Below are positions 26,147 through 37,800 of a stretch of 64,000 nt of DNA, piece after piece (position 1 is the stretch's first letter; every line of letters begins with the position of its first letter). Source of the stretch: Bacteroides sp. (lineage in GTDB: Bacteria > Bacteroidota > Bacteroidia > Bacteroidales > Bacteroidaceae). The notes under the pieces were generated by a model. That model saw nothing but the letters and a program-made list of their open reading frames with translations, was not told where the DNA came from and did not search any database. The stretch lies in the NCBI RefSeq assembly GCF_028690125.1, contig NZ_JAQVBV010000005.1, forward strand, positions 1 to 64,000. Direction: 5' to 3'. The translations under genes and the position numbers were made by a program.

Positions 26147-26644
26147 ATGAAACTAATTAGATCATTATGTGATTACATCCACTACAATGTAGATGAGTTG
26201 AAATTAAAGTTAGCCATCTACATGGCCCAAAAAGCCCACAGTCAAAACGGGAAACGTTATTTCGTAATGCCAGATGAGAGAGACAGATTAATAATCATGC
26301 ACCGACCATCCTTCAGAAAACTGAAACATTCCGGACGCATATCTTATGCCGCAAAAATAAATGACTTAAAGCGTGAAAGCTTCTATTTTACACCATATTC
26401 TAATGAAATAAAAACAAAAAATGATCATTCCACATACTGCGACAGTAAAGATAACACCTTTTTTTGTACAATCGAATCAGAATCCATAACCCCCGACATT
26501 CAAGAAGCTAAACGGATCATGTTCCACAAATACATGAAAGAATCCAGAATTCGAAAGAAAAACACATACCATACCCCCTTCCTCATCCGACTGAAAATAA
26601 GACTAAAACTGTTAGCCATACAGTATAAAATAGCGACTAGATAA
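26147..26644 (+). CDS. Hypothetical phage protein, 165 aa
   Basis: Basic, mostly helical protein that starts 10 bases after terL. Residues 18-45 hold KLKLAIYMAQKAHSQNGKRY, and the C-terminus is Arg/Lys-rich (LIRLKIRLKLLAIQYKIATR). No membrane segment or known motif is seen. It is the last gene of the rightward packaging block. Its stop codon touches the 110-base inverted repeat that follows. Confidence 0.65.
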   Translation: MKLIRSLCDYIHYNVDELKLKLAIYMAQKAHSQNGKRYFVMPDERDRLIIMHRPSFRKLKHSGRISYAAKINDLKRESFYFTPYSNEIKTKNDHSTYCDSKDNTFFCTIESESITPDIQEAKRIMFHKYMKESRIRKKNTYHTPFLIRLKIRLKLLAIQYKIATR

Positions 26645-26753
26645 AACAAGGGGCTGTGTCAAAACTCCTCTTTTAACAAAAATATCCTTACCACAGATAA
26701 CTGTAGCAAAGATGCTTTTTCATTTATAAGGGTTTTGACACAGCCCCTTGTTT
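26644..26753. repeat. 22-bp perfect inverted repeat with 66-base centre (terminator or mini-transposon-like)
   Basis: The arms are at 26644-26665 and 26732-26753; the inner part of the left arm reads GGGGCTGTGTCAAAAC. The element fills the whole gap between the convergent genes ending at 26644 and 26759. The arms resemble the GGGGCTGTCTCAAAA-type ends of some IS1182/IS5-like elements, so it may be a tiny non-autonomous element now serving as a bidirectional terminator. No obvious flanking direct repeat is seen. Confidence 0.7.
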
Positions 26754-26758
26754 CTAGC

Positions 26759-28708
26759 TTATTTCATTGCACTCTGTAACTTTTGCACAACTTGCGGATT
26801 CGCATTTTGAGCAACCTGCTGTTGAAGATCCGGAGAAATCCCTTGCGGTAAATTCCCGTTCTCTATCTCCTCGCGCTGACTCTTAATACTTTGCAACAAC
26901 CTATCAGCAAACGGGAAATTACCATTCTCAAGCAACTGCTCCACACTAATCTGCCCAGCTTTCCATATCTCCATCAGAAAATCATTAGCAATCATCCGAT
27001 AAGTCGGAGTATTAGAACTCTCCACAATAGAAAGATCAAACTCCACATCGTTAATCTTCTCCGGATCATATTCCGAAACACCACTCGCACTCTGTCCCAC
27101 AATGTTAAGCACCCGTTTACTATCATAGAATTGCTGGATATTCTTCACCTTCTTTATGCTCGATTCAATGATAAAACTAGAAAACGACTCAAGTAAATCA
27201 AGCAAAGAAGACGATGAATTTTGCTGCTGTTGGTTATACAGAGAAGCACTCATACCCGAATACCCAGGCTTCCCCTGCAAAGCCCCTGTAACCCCCGTAA
27301 CATCCTCCATCAAATTCATCTGCATCTGAAGCATCTCCGAAATTCCAATATTCGTACTCTTATTCGCAACCTGCGTAGGAACCTTATCAGTGTTCTTAGA
27401 AGTATAAACAATCACCCCGTTAAACCGGGCCCATTCATCCGCAAAATCCTCCACAGTCATATTCTCCGGAATACACTCCTCCGGAACCAACAACGCACCC
27501 TTAGCACTCGCCCTGATGATAAAATCATTCAATGTAATCAATCTATTCACATACCTCTGCTGATCAATTACATCACTCACAAAACTATGAATCTCCCCAT
27601 CTATGAACGGATAAAGTTTAATCGTATACGGATGACTTCTATGCTTATAAGGAGTCTCCCCTTCCATCAGACATTGACCAAATGGAGTCAAAAAACGATA
27701 ATACCAATAATCATCCATGAACCACTCATACTCAATCAGTGGAATATCATCCGGATCAATTCCAGCAGCGAGTCCCTCCTCTATCCTAGCCCGATTCTCG
27801 GTCTCAATATTAGAAAGATTATCAACCTCATCCTTATAATAATCACCATCCAAATAATCATGACATCGATACCTCGGCTTCTGTTCCTTTCTCCAGACCT
27901 CAATCACCCGACATAAATTCGTATCATAAGGAGCAAGGAAATCGATATTCTTCAAATCACTCTTATCCAATCGATCCGCATACTCCGACAAGAAACGTCT
28001 ATCTGCAGCAAGATTATAAATATCCCGAAACATCTTATAATCATCTGGAGATTTCGCAAAAGAAACACATAACCTCTCGAACGTCAAATCATGAATCTCA
28101 CCAATAAGAGAAATATCCCAATGCCTGACATCTCGCATCACCCCATCAAAGAATATATGATTAGGGCTCACCATATCACTCCAACAATCCATCTTATCAT
28201 TCCTCCATTCATACACCTCCTTCTCAAAAGCACCACCACTGATAAGAAATTCCTCAAAAATTCTTCCATTCACCTCCTGCATACGGTTCGCCTTCCAGTT
28301 ACATTGCAGCGCAATACTCATCGTCTCCCCAAGCTTCTGTTCATCCCTATCATTAGCGGTACAAGTAGGCTCCTTGCTTTGCCCCCGATAAACTCCCATG
28401 ACAGTACGCACCAACCTTCTTATCAAGTTATTCTTTAAAGGAACACTTCCCTGTTCCATAATATACCTCTCTTCAGTAATCTTCTTGCCATCACCATTAT
28501 CCACTAAATCACTCCATTGATCACCATAAGTATACTTTTTATTTCTCGCTCTCTCCTCCCGATAAGAACGCAACCCATCCCAACAATGCTGCGCCTGAAG
28601 CAACACATCAAAATTATTCCCAAGATCCCTGCTACTTTCTCTTTTCACACTGTCCAGTTCCACGCCCTCCGTAATTCTGGACTTTGGTATCAACTTTCTA
28701 TTTGCCAT
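26759..28708 (-). CDS. Portal protein, P22-like, 649 aa
   Basis: Forms the dodecameric ring at the capsid vertex through which DNA enters. Length and phrases such as YTYGDQWSD, NNLIRRLVRTVMGVYRGQ, FDGVMRDVRHWDISLIGEIH and GVTGALQGKPGYSGMSASLY are typical of the long P22-type portals of podoviruses. The C-terminal tail is Gln-rich (LQQQVAQNANPQVVQKLQ). It is the last gene of the leftward ejection-protein block but has a copy of the shared promoter element at 28755-28769, so it may also be transcribed alone. Confidence 0.88.
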   Translation of the reverse strand: MANRKLIPKSRITEGVELDSVKRESSRDLGNNFDVLLQAQHCWDGLRSYREERARNKKYTYGDQWSDLVDNGDGKKITEERYIMEQGSVPLKNNLIRRLVRTVMGVYRGQSKEPTCTANDRDEQKLGETMSIALQCNWKANRMQEVNGRIFEEFLISGGAFEKEVYEWRNDKMDCWSDMVSPNHIFFDGVMRDVRHWDISLIGEIHDLTFERLCVSFAKSPDDYKMFRDIYNLAADRRFLSEYADRLDKSDLKNIDFLAPYDTNLCRVIEVWRKEQKPRYRCHDYLDGDYYKDEVDNLSNIETENRARIEEGLAAGIDPDDIPLIEYEWFMDDYWYYRFLTPFGQCLMEGETPYKHRSHPYTIKLYPFIDGEIHSFVSDVIDQQRYVNRLITLNDFIIRASAKGALLVPEECIPENMTVEDFADEWARFNGVIVYTSKNTDKVPTQVANKSTNIGISEMLQMQMNLMEDVTGVTGALQGKPGYSGMSASLYNQQQQNSSSSLLDLLESFSSFIIESSIKKVKNIQQFYDSKRVLNIVGQSASGVSEYDPEKINDVEFDLSIVESSNTPTYRMIANDFLMEIWKAGQISVEQLLENGNFPFADRLLQSIKSQREEIENGNLPQGISPDLQQQVAQNANPQVVQKLQSAMK

Positions 28709-28754
28709 GAATTAATATTTTCGGCAAAGGAAAATATAACCAGTCATGAGTACA

Positions 28755-28769
28755 TTCTATCCATTAATC
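28755..28769 (-). promoter_or_regulatory. Shared phage late-promoter element, copy 3
   Basis: The coding strand reads GATTAATGGATAGAA, 47-61 bases before the portal start, almost the same spacing as copy 1. Confidence 0.55.
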
Positions 28770-28771
28770 AT

Positions 28772-28804
28772 GAAGAGGATGTGTCTAAATGATGCATCCT
28801 CTTC
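28772..28804 (-). terminator. Hairpin after the polyvalent-protein gene
   Basis: GAAGAGGATG (28772-28781) pairs with CATCCTCTTC (28795-28804), 10 bp perfect. It lies 10 bases after the stop of the giant gene. There is no long T tract, so it may be a weak terminator or an RNA-processing site. Confidence 0.5.
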
Positions 28805-28813
28805 AGCACTTTC

Positions 28814-31800
28814 TTATTTACGTTTGCGAGTTAAGTTCATCTCATCAATCATCTCTTTCTTAATTATATTCAACTCGGATTCAGCCACTTTTCGCTCATC
28901 CTCATCAACAATTTCTTTCAGTTCTTCGTAGAGTGCATTAATATCACCCTTGTAATTCTCAAATATTTCGTAACGTTCATATTCGGGTGAGTTGTAGAGA
29001 AAATCAACCTTCTCAGCATAATCGAAAATATCGTTATACGTATCTTCCTCATAATGCTTGAGTCGTGACTTCAAATTATCATGCTCATCTTTCAAGCGGA
29101 AATACTCATTATTCACAGCCCTGTACTCTGTACTTTCATCGCCATTTTTCACAATACGGTTCAATAACAAGAAACTACGAGGATCATACTCCCTCTGCCC
29201 GGCAATCGTTTCAGTCATTTTGGAGAGCTTGTCAATTGTGCTGGACACACCGCCAAAATACCCATTCAGCATGTATTCGATCTTGGATGGATTAAGATCT
29301 ATTGCACCTTTTGTATATTCGTCACCTCGTTCAAATTCTGTCTGCCACGGCATTTTCACCTCATTGAGTACCGCACAAAGATTTACGATATATTTGTTGG
29401 CACTCTTATATGCTTTCGTCCATTCGGGCATATCCTTATTGTAAGGGCTATCCTTATACAATGGCATACCAGTCCATCCTTTTTCACTCACATAAGCTTC
29501 GTAGATAGGTTTTGCCGCACTTGGTATAAATGCAGTCACGTTGCCACCACCCTCCATAAGGTCAATTGGCAATACTTGACTAACTTGCCCTGCGATAGCC
29601 TCAGCTATCTCTCCGCCTGTAAGATGTTCTTTTCCATTTAATATACTCATCATTAGCTCACCCATCCCATAAAAGCCACGAAATTCAACCGACAACGGTA
29701 TTGAAATCCATTGACCACCTATACGAAAGAGTATGTTGCTACGTCTTACATGTTCAGGAAGATTATAATATGCATTCTTGTCGTCTTCATCATCATCGCC
29801 ACCAAGACCAGCCATTATTGCTCCAAGAGTGAACATTGCCGCAGCTCCAATAAAAGCTTTTGCCGGATGTCGTTTGAATTGACGCCCAAAATTGGCACTA
29901 CCTTGAATAGCTGCGTTCCAAAAGACGTAGCCAATGCGACCAATACCAGAAACAAAAGCACTGACATTACCTACCGCTGTCTGTCCAGTTTCCCCCATAA
30001 ACTTAGATCCGCTACCTTTTTTATTGAAATTTACGGATATTTCCTTTGCATCGTAAATAGATCTGTCTATGCTACGCCCCATTTCACGAGAGGTAACGAA
30101 TGCGGAAAAACGTGCGCAGTTTTCAACGGCTCTATTGTATTCATCCAAGCGTTCACCAAGTAAACTTATAGCACGACCGATTTTTAGTTTGCCATTGGAC
30201 CGTTTTAATTCTCTGCGAATGTCGTTCTTACGTTGCTCAATATCACGAACATTAGCATAACCGGTTTCTCCTCCATTTATAATAAATTGATGGAACATTC
30301 TTTCTGTTGCATCATTCATGGCAATTTCACCCTTGCGATATTTAGAAAACAACATTTTCATCTTGGCAGGATTCATCATGGCAAAGTTTCTATTGAAACG
30401 AAGTGCATAGTTCGGAGTTTCTTTAACCCACGCCATTGTATTGGAGTAGATCATATCCCTGATAAAATTAGATACAACGAAGTCCGGATTACGTGTGGTA
30501 TAAAATGCGCTCAACTGGCGATTTACCATTTCTCCTACTTTTAGTATTGCACCAATGGAGCCAGATAAATCATTATCTGGGTTGGTTTGACCGTTGATAG
30601 CCTGAGCTGCTCTCGGGTTTCCGTTAATAGTAACAACGTAATCACGGGTACTGCACTTTACCACTATTTGATGTTGGCGCAAATCACGGCTTTCAACAAC
30701 ACGATACGGAATATTTTCAGCATCTTTTCCGTTCTTGTATTGGTCAGGGTATTTCTCCGAAAGTTTCTCCATCTTCTCCTCGAAGTCTTTCATCTTTTTC
30801 TCTACTTCCCCCGGAGTGTCGGTATCCACTATGTTATCTGGGAATACAGGCTTCCATTCGTCAGATGTCTTGTCATACGCCAACCACAAATCACTAACGC
30901 TAACAAGATCACTCGGATGATTGAGTGCGAAGTTGAGGAAACGTTGCTTTACGAGTCTATTACGGTTGCCCTGCATTATTGCACTTTCTGCCATACTCTC
31001 CAAGTTAGCGAATGGATCATCAGCTTTCGACTTACGACCTTTCGTATTCTTTATGGGTGCATTAAATGCACTCTGTTTGCTCGAAAGGTAAGCATAAACT
31101 TCATCGCTTGTTTTTTCATCAAAACCACGCAAGGGAATATAAAACTCATACATCTCCTTTACCTTTTTATAAGTAGCTTTCGACATCATCCCACTTTGAT
31201 ATGATTTTTCAAGGATAGCATTACTTACAGCATGAACCTTTGTCCACAGTTCTGTCGTATCATTGCCTCGTTCGTAATCATCTACCATTCGTCTAGCTTC
31301 CTCTTCCGCATCTGCAACCTCACCAATTCCTGTCAAAGCCGTAAGACCGGAATAATCTTTTTGACGATATTTGGCAAGAATATCATCAAATGATTCTGTA
31401 CTGCCCGCTTTTACTTCTTCCTGTGCATCTCTCTCAGCCATTTTAGTATTACGCTCAAGCCCATGTTTGGCCATCATGTAGTCAGTAAGATTCCAGCGTT
31501 CGTCCTCATTCTTGGCGAAATTTGCAACCTCATCAAGCATAGGTTTAAATATCGTATGCGCAAAAGCATCCGCTTCTGCTTTATTCACCGAAGACAGGCT
31601 ATTTTCACCAAGATAAGCGTTTTCAAAACCACTGATATCCTCGATATATTTATCAGTTCCTTCCGCTTTCAAAATAGCATCCATAGCCTCTTTCAATCCT
31701 AGCATACTATCTTGTAATGCTTCTTGTGTTTGATACATTCCGCTTCGCACTCGTCGCTCGTATCTATCCCGTGCATATACCCTTTCATGTATTTCAGGAT

Positions 31801-34800
31801 TACCATCACGATTTGTAGATGGATCTTCTACTCCCGAATTGTCGGATTCCCTTTTATCTTTTCTTCGTAAGCGTTCCTCTCCCGATTCAAGTATGCTTCG
31901 TAAGTCAATCCAGCCGCCTCTGCTTTCTTCTTCAGATCTGATATTTCCATCGGAGTTCCGCATTTCCAGGGCTTCCCCTCCTCTTTCCTCTTTCTGAGTT
32001 CCTCCATCGATTTTTTCATTCCACTTTGAAACTCCTCCATCAATTTCCCGTCCTGATCGTTCTCGAACATACTTTCCAACTTCTTTTCTTTCAGTCCCAT
32101 AAACAACTATATTATATATTTCCGTTAATACATTTTTCGTGCTAAGAAGGTTTTTTTTATTAATTTTCTCAATGAAATTTGAATAAAAATCGTCTCCATA
32201 TATCCTATATAAATCCTCTACAAACCATACAATACATTCTTCTCTCTGTTCTGCTTCCGACCTATCCGAATACAATCCGATAATTTCATTAAAATCTTCT
32301 TTCGTATACATTGACAAATCGTCGTACACTTTGTCAATGTATTCCTGCATATTGTTCCCATACAAATCTTTTAATGCCTTATGAATATTCTCATGCCAAA
32401 GATAAGCATTTAACTCTTCTTTTGTAACATCAGTATCTAAAACAAATATTCTTTCATATCTTCCTGAATAAAAGGCCGACGTTTTACCTTCATTCATCCA
32501 TCGTTCATACTTGTCAATATCTTCATCTTCTATATGAAGCACCTCCATTTGTTCACGAAGAGAATCCTTAGACTTAACAACCAAAGTTCTACAAGCACCT
32601 GCACACTTTTCGGAAAACTCATTGATAGCATTCAGAGCATTATCGTAGTTCTTATTAACTCTTTCTTGCTCCACAATGCGCTCTGCGGAATCAAATATAT
32701 TCTCATTTTCTCCACTTCTTTTCCTTTCATTCTCATACGTAGGTTCAATCTCTCCGACCCCATAAACACTTTCAGGCTCCATCAAATTATCATCAACCGC
32801 ACTCCTCGTATTCATTCCGCCGACACTGACACAATCAAGAAGCCGAACATTACCTGCGGACAGCTTTCTGATTTTACCATTCAATGCGCCAGGACTAAAT
32901 TTCATCATATCAAAATTACCATATACCACAGCCGACGTTCCACCAAAACGGATAACATTCCTTGCAATATCATCAGCTAGAGCGTTCTCATACCTTTTCA
33001 CAGATGAAAAAGTGGTATGCAGATTACCCAAAACACGACCAGCATTATCCAATATCATGTAACTCACCTTCTTTCGTTTTCCGAGACGCTGCGAAGACAC
33101 CAAAGCAGCTATATCTTCTGAAGACCGAATAATACTCAAATTATTCGCGTCATAATCCTTAGAAAACACCAACCGATCGAAAGTATATAATTTCAATGAA
33201 ACCTCATCTTGCTTATCAGGACGTTTGGACATCTCGCTATCTCCTTCCAAATTAAAAGTGCCATATTCCCCAGATGTAGTATCTATGATTATTCCATCTC
33301 GAACAACAACCTCTTCAGATTCAAACATATTAACAATATTTCCCAATATTCCAATATCTTCTCTTGAGCACTTCAAAACACCTGACGGATGATTATGAAC
33401 AAAGTAAATTTCATCAGCACCGACAGCATTATATGCGGCTTTTATTGCCGCAGAATTAACGACCGTAGATGTAAATGCCCCCATTCCTAAATGAACAACA
33501 GTCGGCTTCTTATCTTTCACGAGTACGACAAATGAATTCTCTACAGATACATTTTCAAGCTCTCTGAAAATATAAGCTACATCATCAGTTGATTCTATTT
33601 TATCTTTCCCTGTAAACGAGAATGCGTTACTTTCAGTAAATATTCTTTCAACATGGCAGAACTCCCCCTCTTTTAAAGGTAATTCTCCACTATGAGTATA
33701 AAGAATAGGATCATCATCTTTCGGATGATATTCTTCTTCAACCATGCCAGATTCCGCATTTGATTCTTGCGCAATCCCATACTCCGCAAAAGGCTTTGTC
33801 TTACGACGAGAAGAATCAATCCACTCCTTAAATGCCTCCTTAGAAACTCCCGTAATCCCCCCAAGCCCCTTCCATCCCGGAGAGTAATTCGCCAGATAAG
33901 ACACTCTCGCCTCCTCCATAGAACCAAAACCATACATCACCTTATGTTCATCAAATGAGCCATCCTCATTTATCTGATCAATTACATATACATCTCCTCG
34001 CGTCGGATCATCAGACAAGAACACATCAATATGATCACCGTCCACACCTTCCGTTCCCCGGATATAACCATAAGTGTTATTCATAGTAATACTCCACGGT
34101 TTCCCGCTAACATCTACACCGCTGCGCTCACTACCTTTAGGATTCTCAATAGTTATATTATAACCATCAATCTTTACGTGTCCCTTCTTGTAATTTCCGG
34201 CTTCCTTCTGAGTATCGGTAGGAGCAGTATTTACCTTTTTTTCTTCTTGGTGCAATACATGAGCACCATTCACACGTTCTGCGTAATCAAGAAGAGATTC
34301 CCCCTCCATATGAGAAGGAGCAATAAATTCACTGTTTACTTGTTTGTTTTCAGGCTCTTCACTATCTTTACTTCCAGAAGAATAGCTAACATCCTGAAGA
34401 AGAGTTGAGTCACTCTGCAAATTATTTCGATTTTCGCCAGTGTCTGTCGTCTTGTCGATAGATGATAGTGCTTCTTTTTCGAAAGCAATGGCCTCTTTTG
34501 CTTTACCTTTAAACTGACTATAGATTTCTCCAAATGAATTTATTTCTCCTCCGGATGAGCCTTCAGATACAACTCCATCCTCGCTAACGATGCCGCCATC
34601 AACTTCTGGGGATTCTTCTTCAATTCCTCCAGCTCTCCCGGTCTGTATAAATTCTTCGTCATGCAGAACCTCGCTGCTTGTTTCGCTTTCTCCAGTAATT
34701 CTTTGTTGTCCATTACTATTCATTTTTTGTTCATCTACAAAAGTAGACATAAATTCATTATACTCTTCTTCCGGTAAAGAACGTTTTGCCAAATCCTCAG

Positions 34801-37800
34801 TTATTTCCCCTTCGTAAGTCTCATATTCTTCCGGTATCATATGATAACCTTCATCACACCAACGTTCATATGCTTCATATTCAGCCTGTCTTTCACGTTC
34901 CGCCATAGCCTCCCGTCCTTTACTTATATACCCGGTCAAATCCCCACGAGTACGGGCAGATGATAACACATCAAGAATGGCATTACGCCCAGCATTGGCA
35001 TCTTCTTGATCAAAGTAGTTTGTCCCAGCTTCCATGTCAGCAAGCATCAACTTTTCTCCAGCTTGCTCAATAGTCAAGCCTCCATTCTCTTTAGAAGCAA
35101 ATGTACCAAACATACCACCAGCTTCTTTATCTTTAAAACCAGTCTCTTTCTTATAATCACTATACAAGAGAGGAAGTTTTCCATTTCCAAGCATCATAGC
35201 TGCCAACTCATTCCCGTTCATCGGATCTCCCATAGAGGTGATCTCCTCAGCAGTAGTATCACCTGGCTTCTTACGAGTAGCTAGTACTTGCTCTTCTAGT
35301 TCATTCCAATACTCAGACTGTGCTTGAGCATCTGCCATCTCGTCTGCCCATGCTTTTTTATCCATCTGATACTTTTCAAGATTAATACCAACCTTCGGCT
35401 TGCTCTTCTGCAACTTCTCAAATCTTTTGGAAGCTTCAATCTTTTGGGCACCAACAAACTCATCCGTCTCAGCTTCATCAAGGCCAAAGGAACGTATATC
35501 TTTCAAAGACGTTTCCACTGAAGCTTTATGATAAAGCTTATTTCCTTTCTTATCTACCGGTATAAATACTGTCCGATTCTCTTGGCTACCGTCCACTTCT
35601 ACCGAAGCAGCTGTCGTTTGCTCTTGAACCGGGACATCAGCAACAGGTTCAACATTTATAGGCGTATCTATCAATTTGCTTTCTTCCATCGGTGATAAAC
35701 TCTCATTTTTATCACCTATATCTATCATATTGCTACTGTTTTTCTGTTCTGGAATGATAATAGTCTTCAATTGTTCATCAGATAATTCAACCACTTGAAC
35801 CTTTTCACCACCATATTCAATAGGATCATCTAATTGCAATACCGTTGATCCATCTCTTTTGGATTGTACAGTAGCAGTAGCTTTAATCCCTTGCATGTTA
35901 AGAGAAACAACGTCCCCGGGGTGAAAAGAAGCAACCACTTCCGCATTCTCCTCTTCACTTGGAGTTTCTATCTCCTCCGCATATCGTGCCGATTCTTGTT
36001 CTCGTATCGTTTGAGCAGTCACCTCTTTCAAGTACTCACCATTATCAGACGCTTCCAATTTATATAAATCATCAACAGACCGCATCTCCACCTTCCCCGT
36101 GTCATCATGCACAATAAAGCGAGCATCAGATTGCTTTCTGTCTACTATCCCATTCTCATCAAACACAAGATTTCCACTAACGGGAAACACATGCTTATTT
36201 TCGTCTGAAGACAAAGTAATATCATACACATTCCCGTCTTTATGAGTCACGTTAGTAATATGTTCATTAGATCGGGCAACCTTTTCGTCTATACCATCAC
36301 GGATACCTTGAATCATTCCATCAAACCTTGACCAGGCATTAATATACGCAAGCTCATACGATACATCCTCTCCAGATTCAGCTCTTTGTTTCATCAAATC
36401 GTATTGTAGGTTTTCATCTCCAGAGAGGAACTCATCATCTAGCTCTTTCTCGGCTTCACTCATCTCTCTAAAAGCCTTCCTCTTCCCATTCCTGTCTGCC
36501 TCTGCTAATCTGTACCCTTCATCAAAATTCATTTGAGACTTGACCACCTCATCAGGTGTATCTCCCTCTGTTTTTCTTTTCAAGTCTGCCAAGCTAGCGC
36601 CATGATAAGTCTTGAGCCTACCTGCATACACCAGAACAGCTTGCTTGGCTTCATCCGCAAGCTGTTCATCCTTCATTACTCCAGAAAGAATATAAACAAG
36701 CTCCGAATCATCGGCTTCATCAACCTGTTCCTTCAAATCCATCCATTCCTTACTATTGTTCATCACCCCAGAGGCAAAACGGGCGGCTTCGTTTAATTTG
36801 TTCTTAGCAGAATACTTCTCACGTGCATATCCGGCAGTCTTGACTCCAGAGAATAAACCTCCCAAAGCAGATACGCCAAGAAATGTATCAATTTGCACAT
36901 TAGGATCAAACATGTCCGATAAGTTATTGTCGCCAACAGTCAATGCATTCATAGCCATCCCAGCCTGCTCTTCCAGATATTCGCCAATAGTTCCGTTCCA
37001 CTGAGTTTTAGACTGAAAATCATCAATAATCTTCGCTACGTCACTTGATTTTATATCACCTATAACTCTATTAACTCTCCCTAGACCAATTTTATTCATG
37101 GCCTTCCCCGTACTAGCTGCAAATGCACCACCAATCGGAGCAAGATAGTTACCAAACATTTCTGAGAAGTTTTCAATAGTGCTAGCTCCATAAGCCTTTG
37201 CTAGCGACTCCCACACACCTTCGCCTCCATCAGTACCACCAAAACGATAATATCCATCAGCGTCTACAACAAGAGATACGTTTCCATTCATTCTATCAAC
37301 AGCGTCGGAAGCCGTTCTCATTGCTCCAGTTGTTCCTGTCATAATTCCTGCACCTGCAATATCTCCGCCCACACGTACTGAATTACGCGCAATCTTTCCT
37401 ATTGTACTCTTCGCAGCCTCTTTGCCAAAATTAGTTACAATCTTTTTTGTAGCAGCTTTACTAACTGCCTTGCCGGTTCCCGTAGCAGGATTTATCATAA
37501 ATTCAGCCATAAATGGAAGAGATTCAGCTGTGGTTCCTCCTGCTTTATAGCCTCTCCCCAGATCACCGGAAAGTTCTCCGCTTGCAGCCGCTTCTAATGC
37601 CACGGCGTCAAGAAGGTTTTCTTCCTCATCACTTAGTGTCTGTCCTGCTTCATATTTTTTAGCGGCCGATGATATAGCCAGATTAGCCTGCATATCTCTT
37701 CCTCCGAAATCCCAGGTGCTAGTTTTTGAAACTCTTTCCCAGAAGCCACGCCCGAACCCTGAAACGAATGAAGTATTACCTTTTCTGCCAGTTTCTTCAA

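Noticed and set aside
33673..33933. Second shifted same-strand frame inside the polyvalent gene
   Set aside because: Product is Leu/Arg-rich and overlaps the well-defined pyrophosphatase-like region, unlike the nested frame at 31828-32106.
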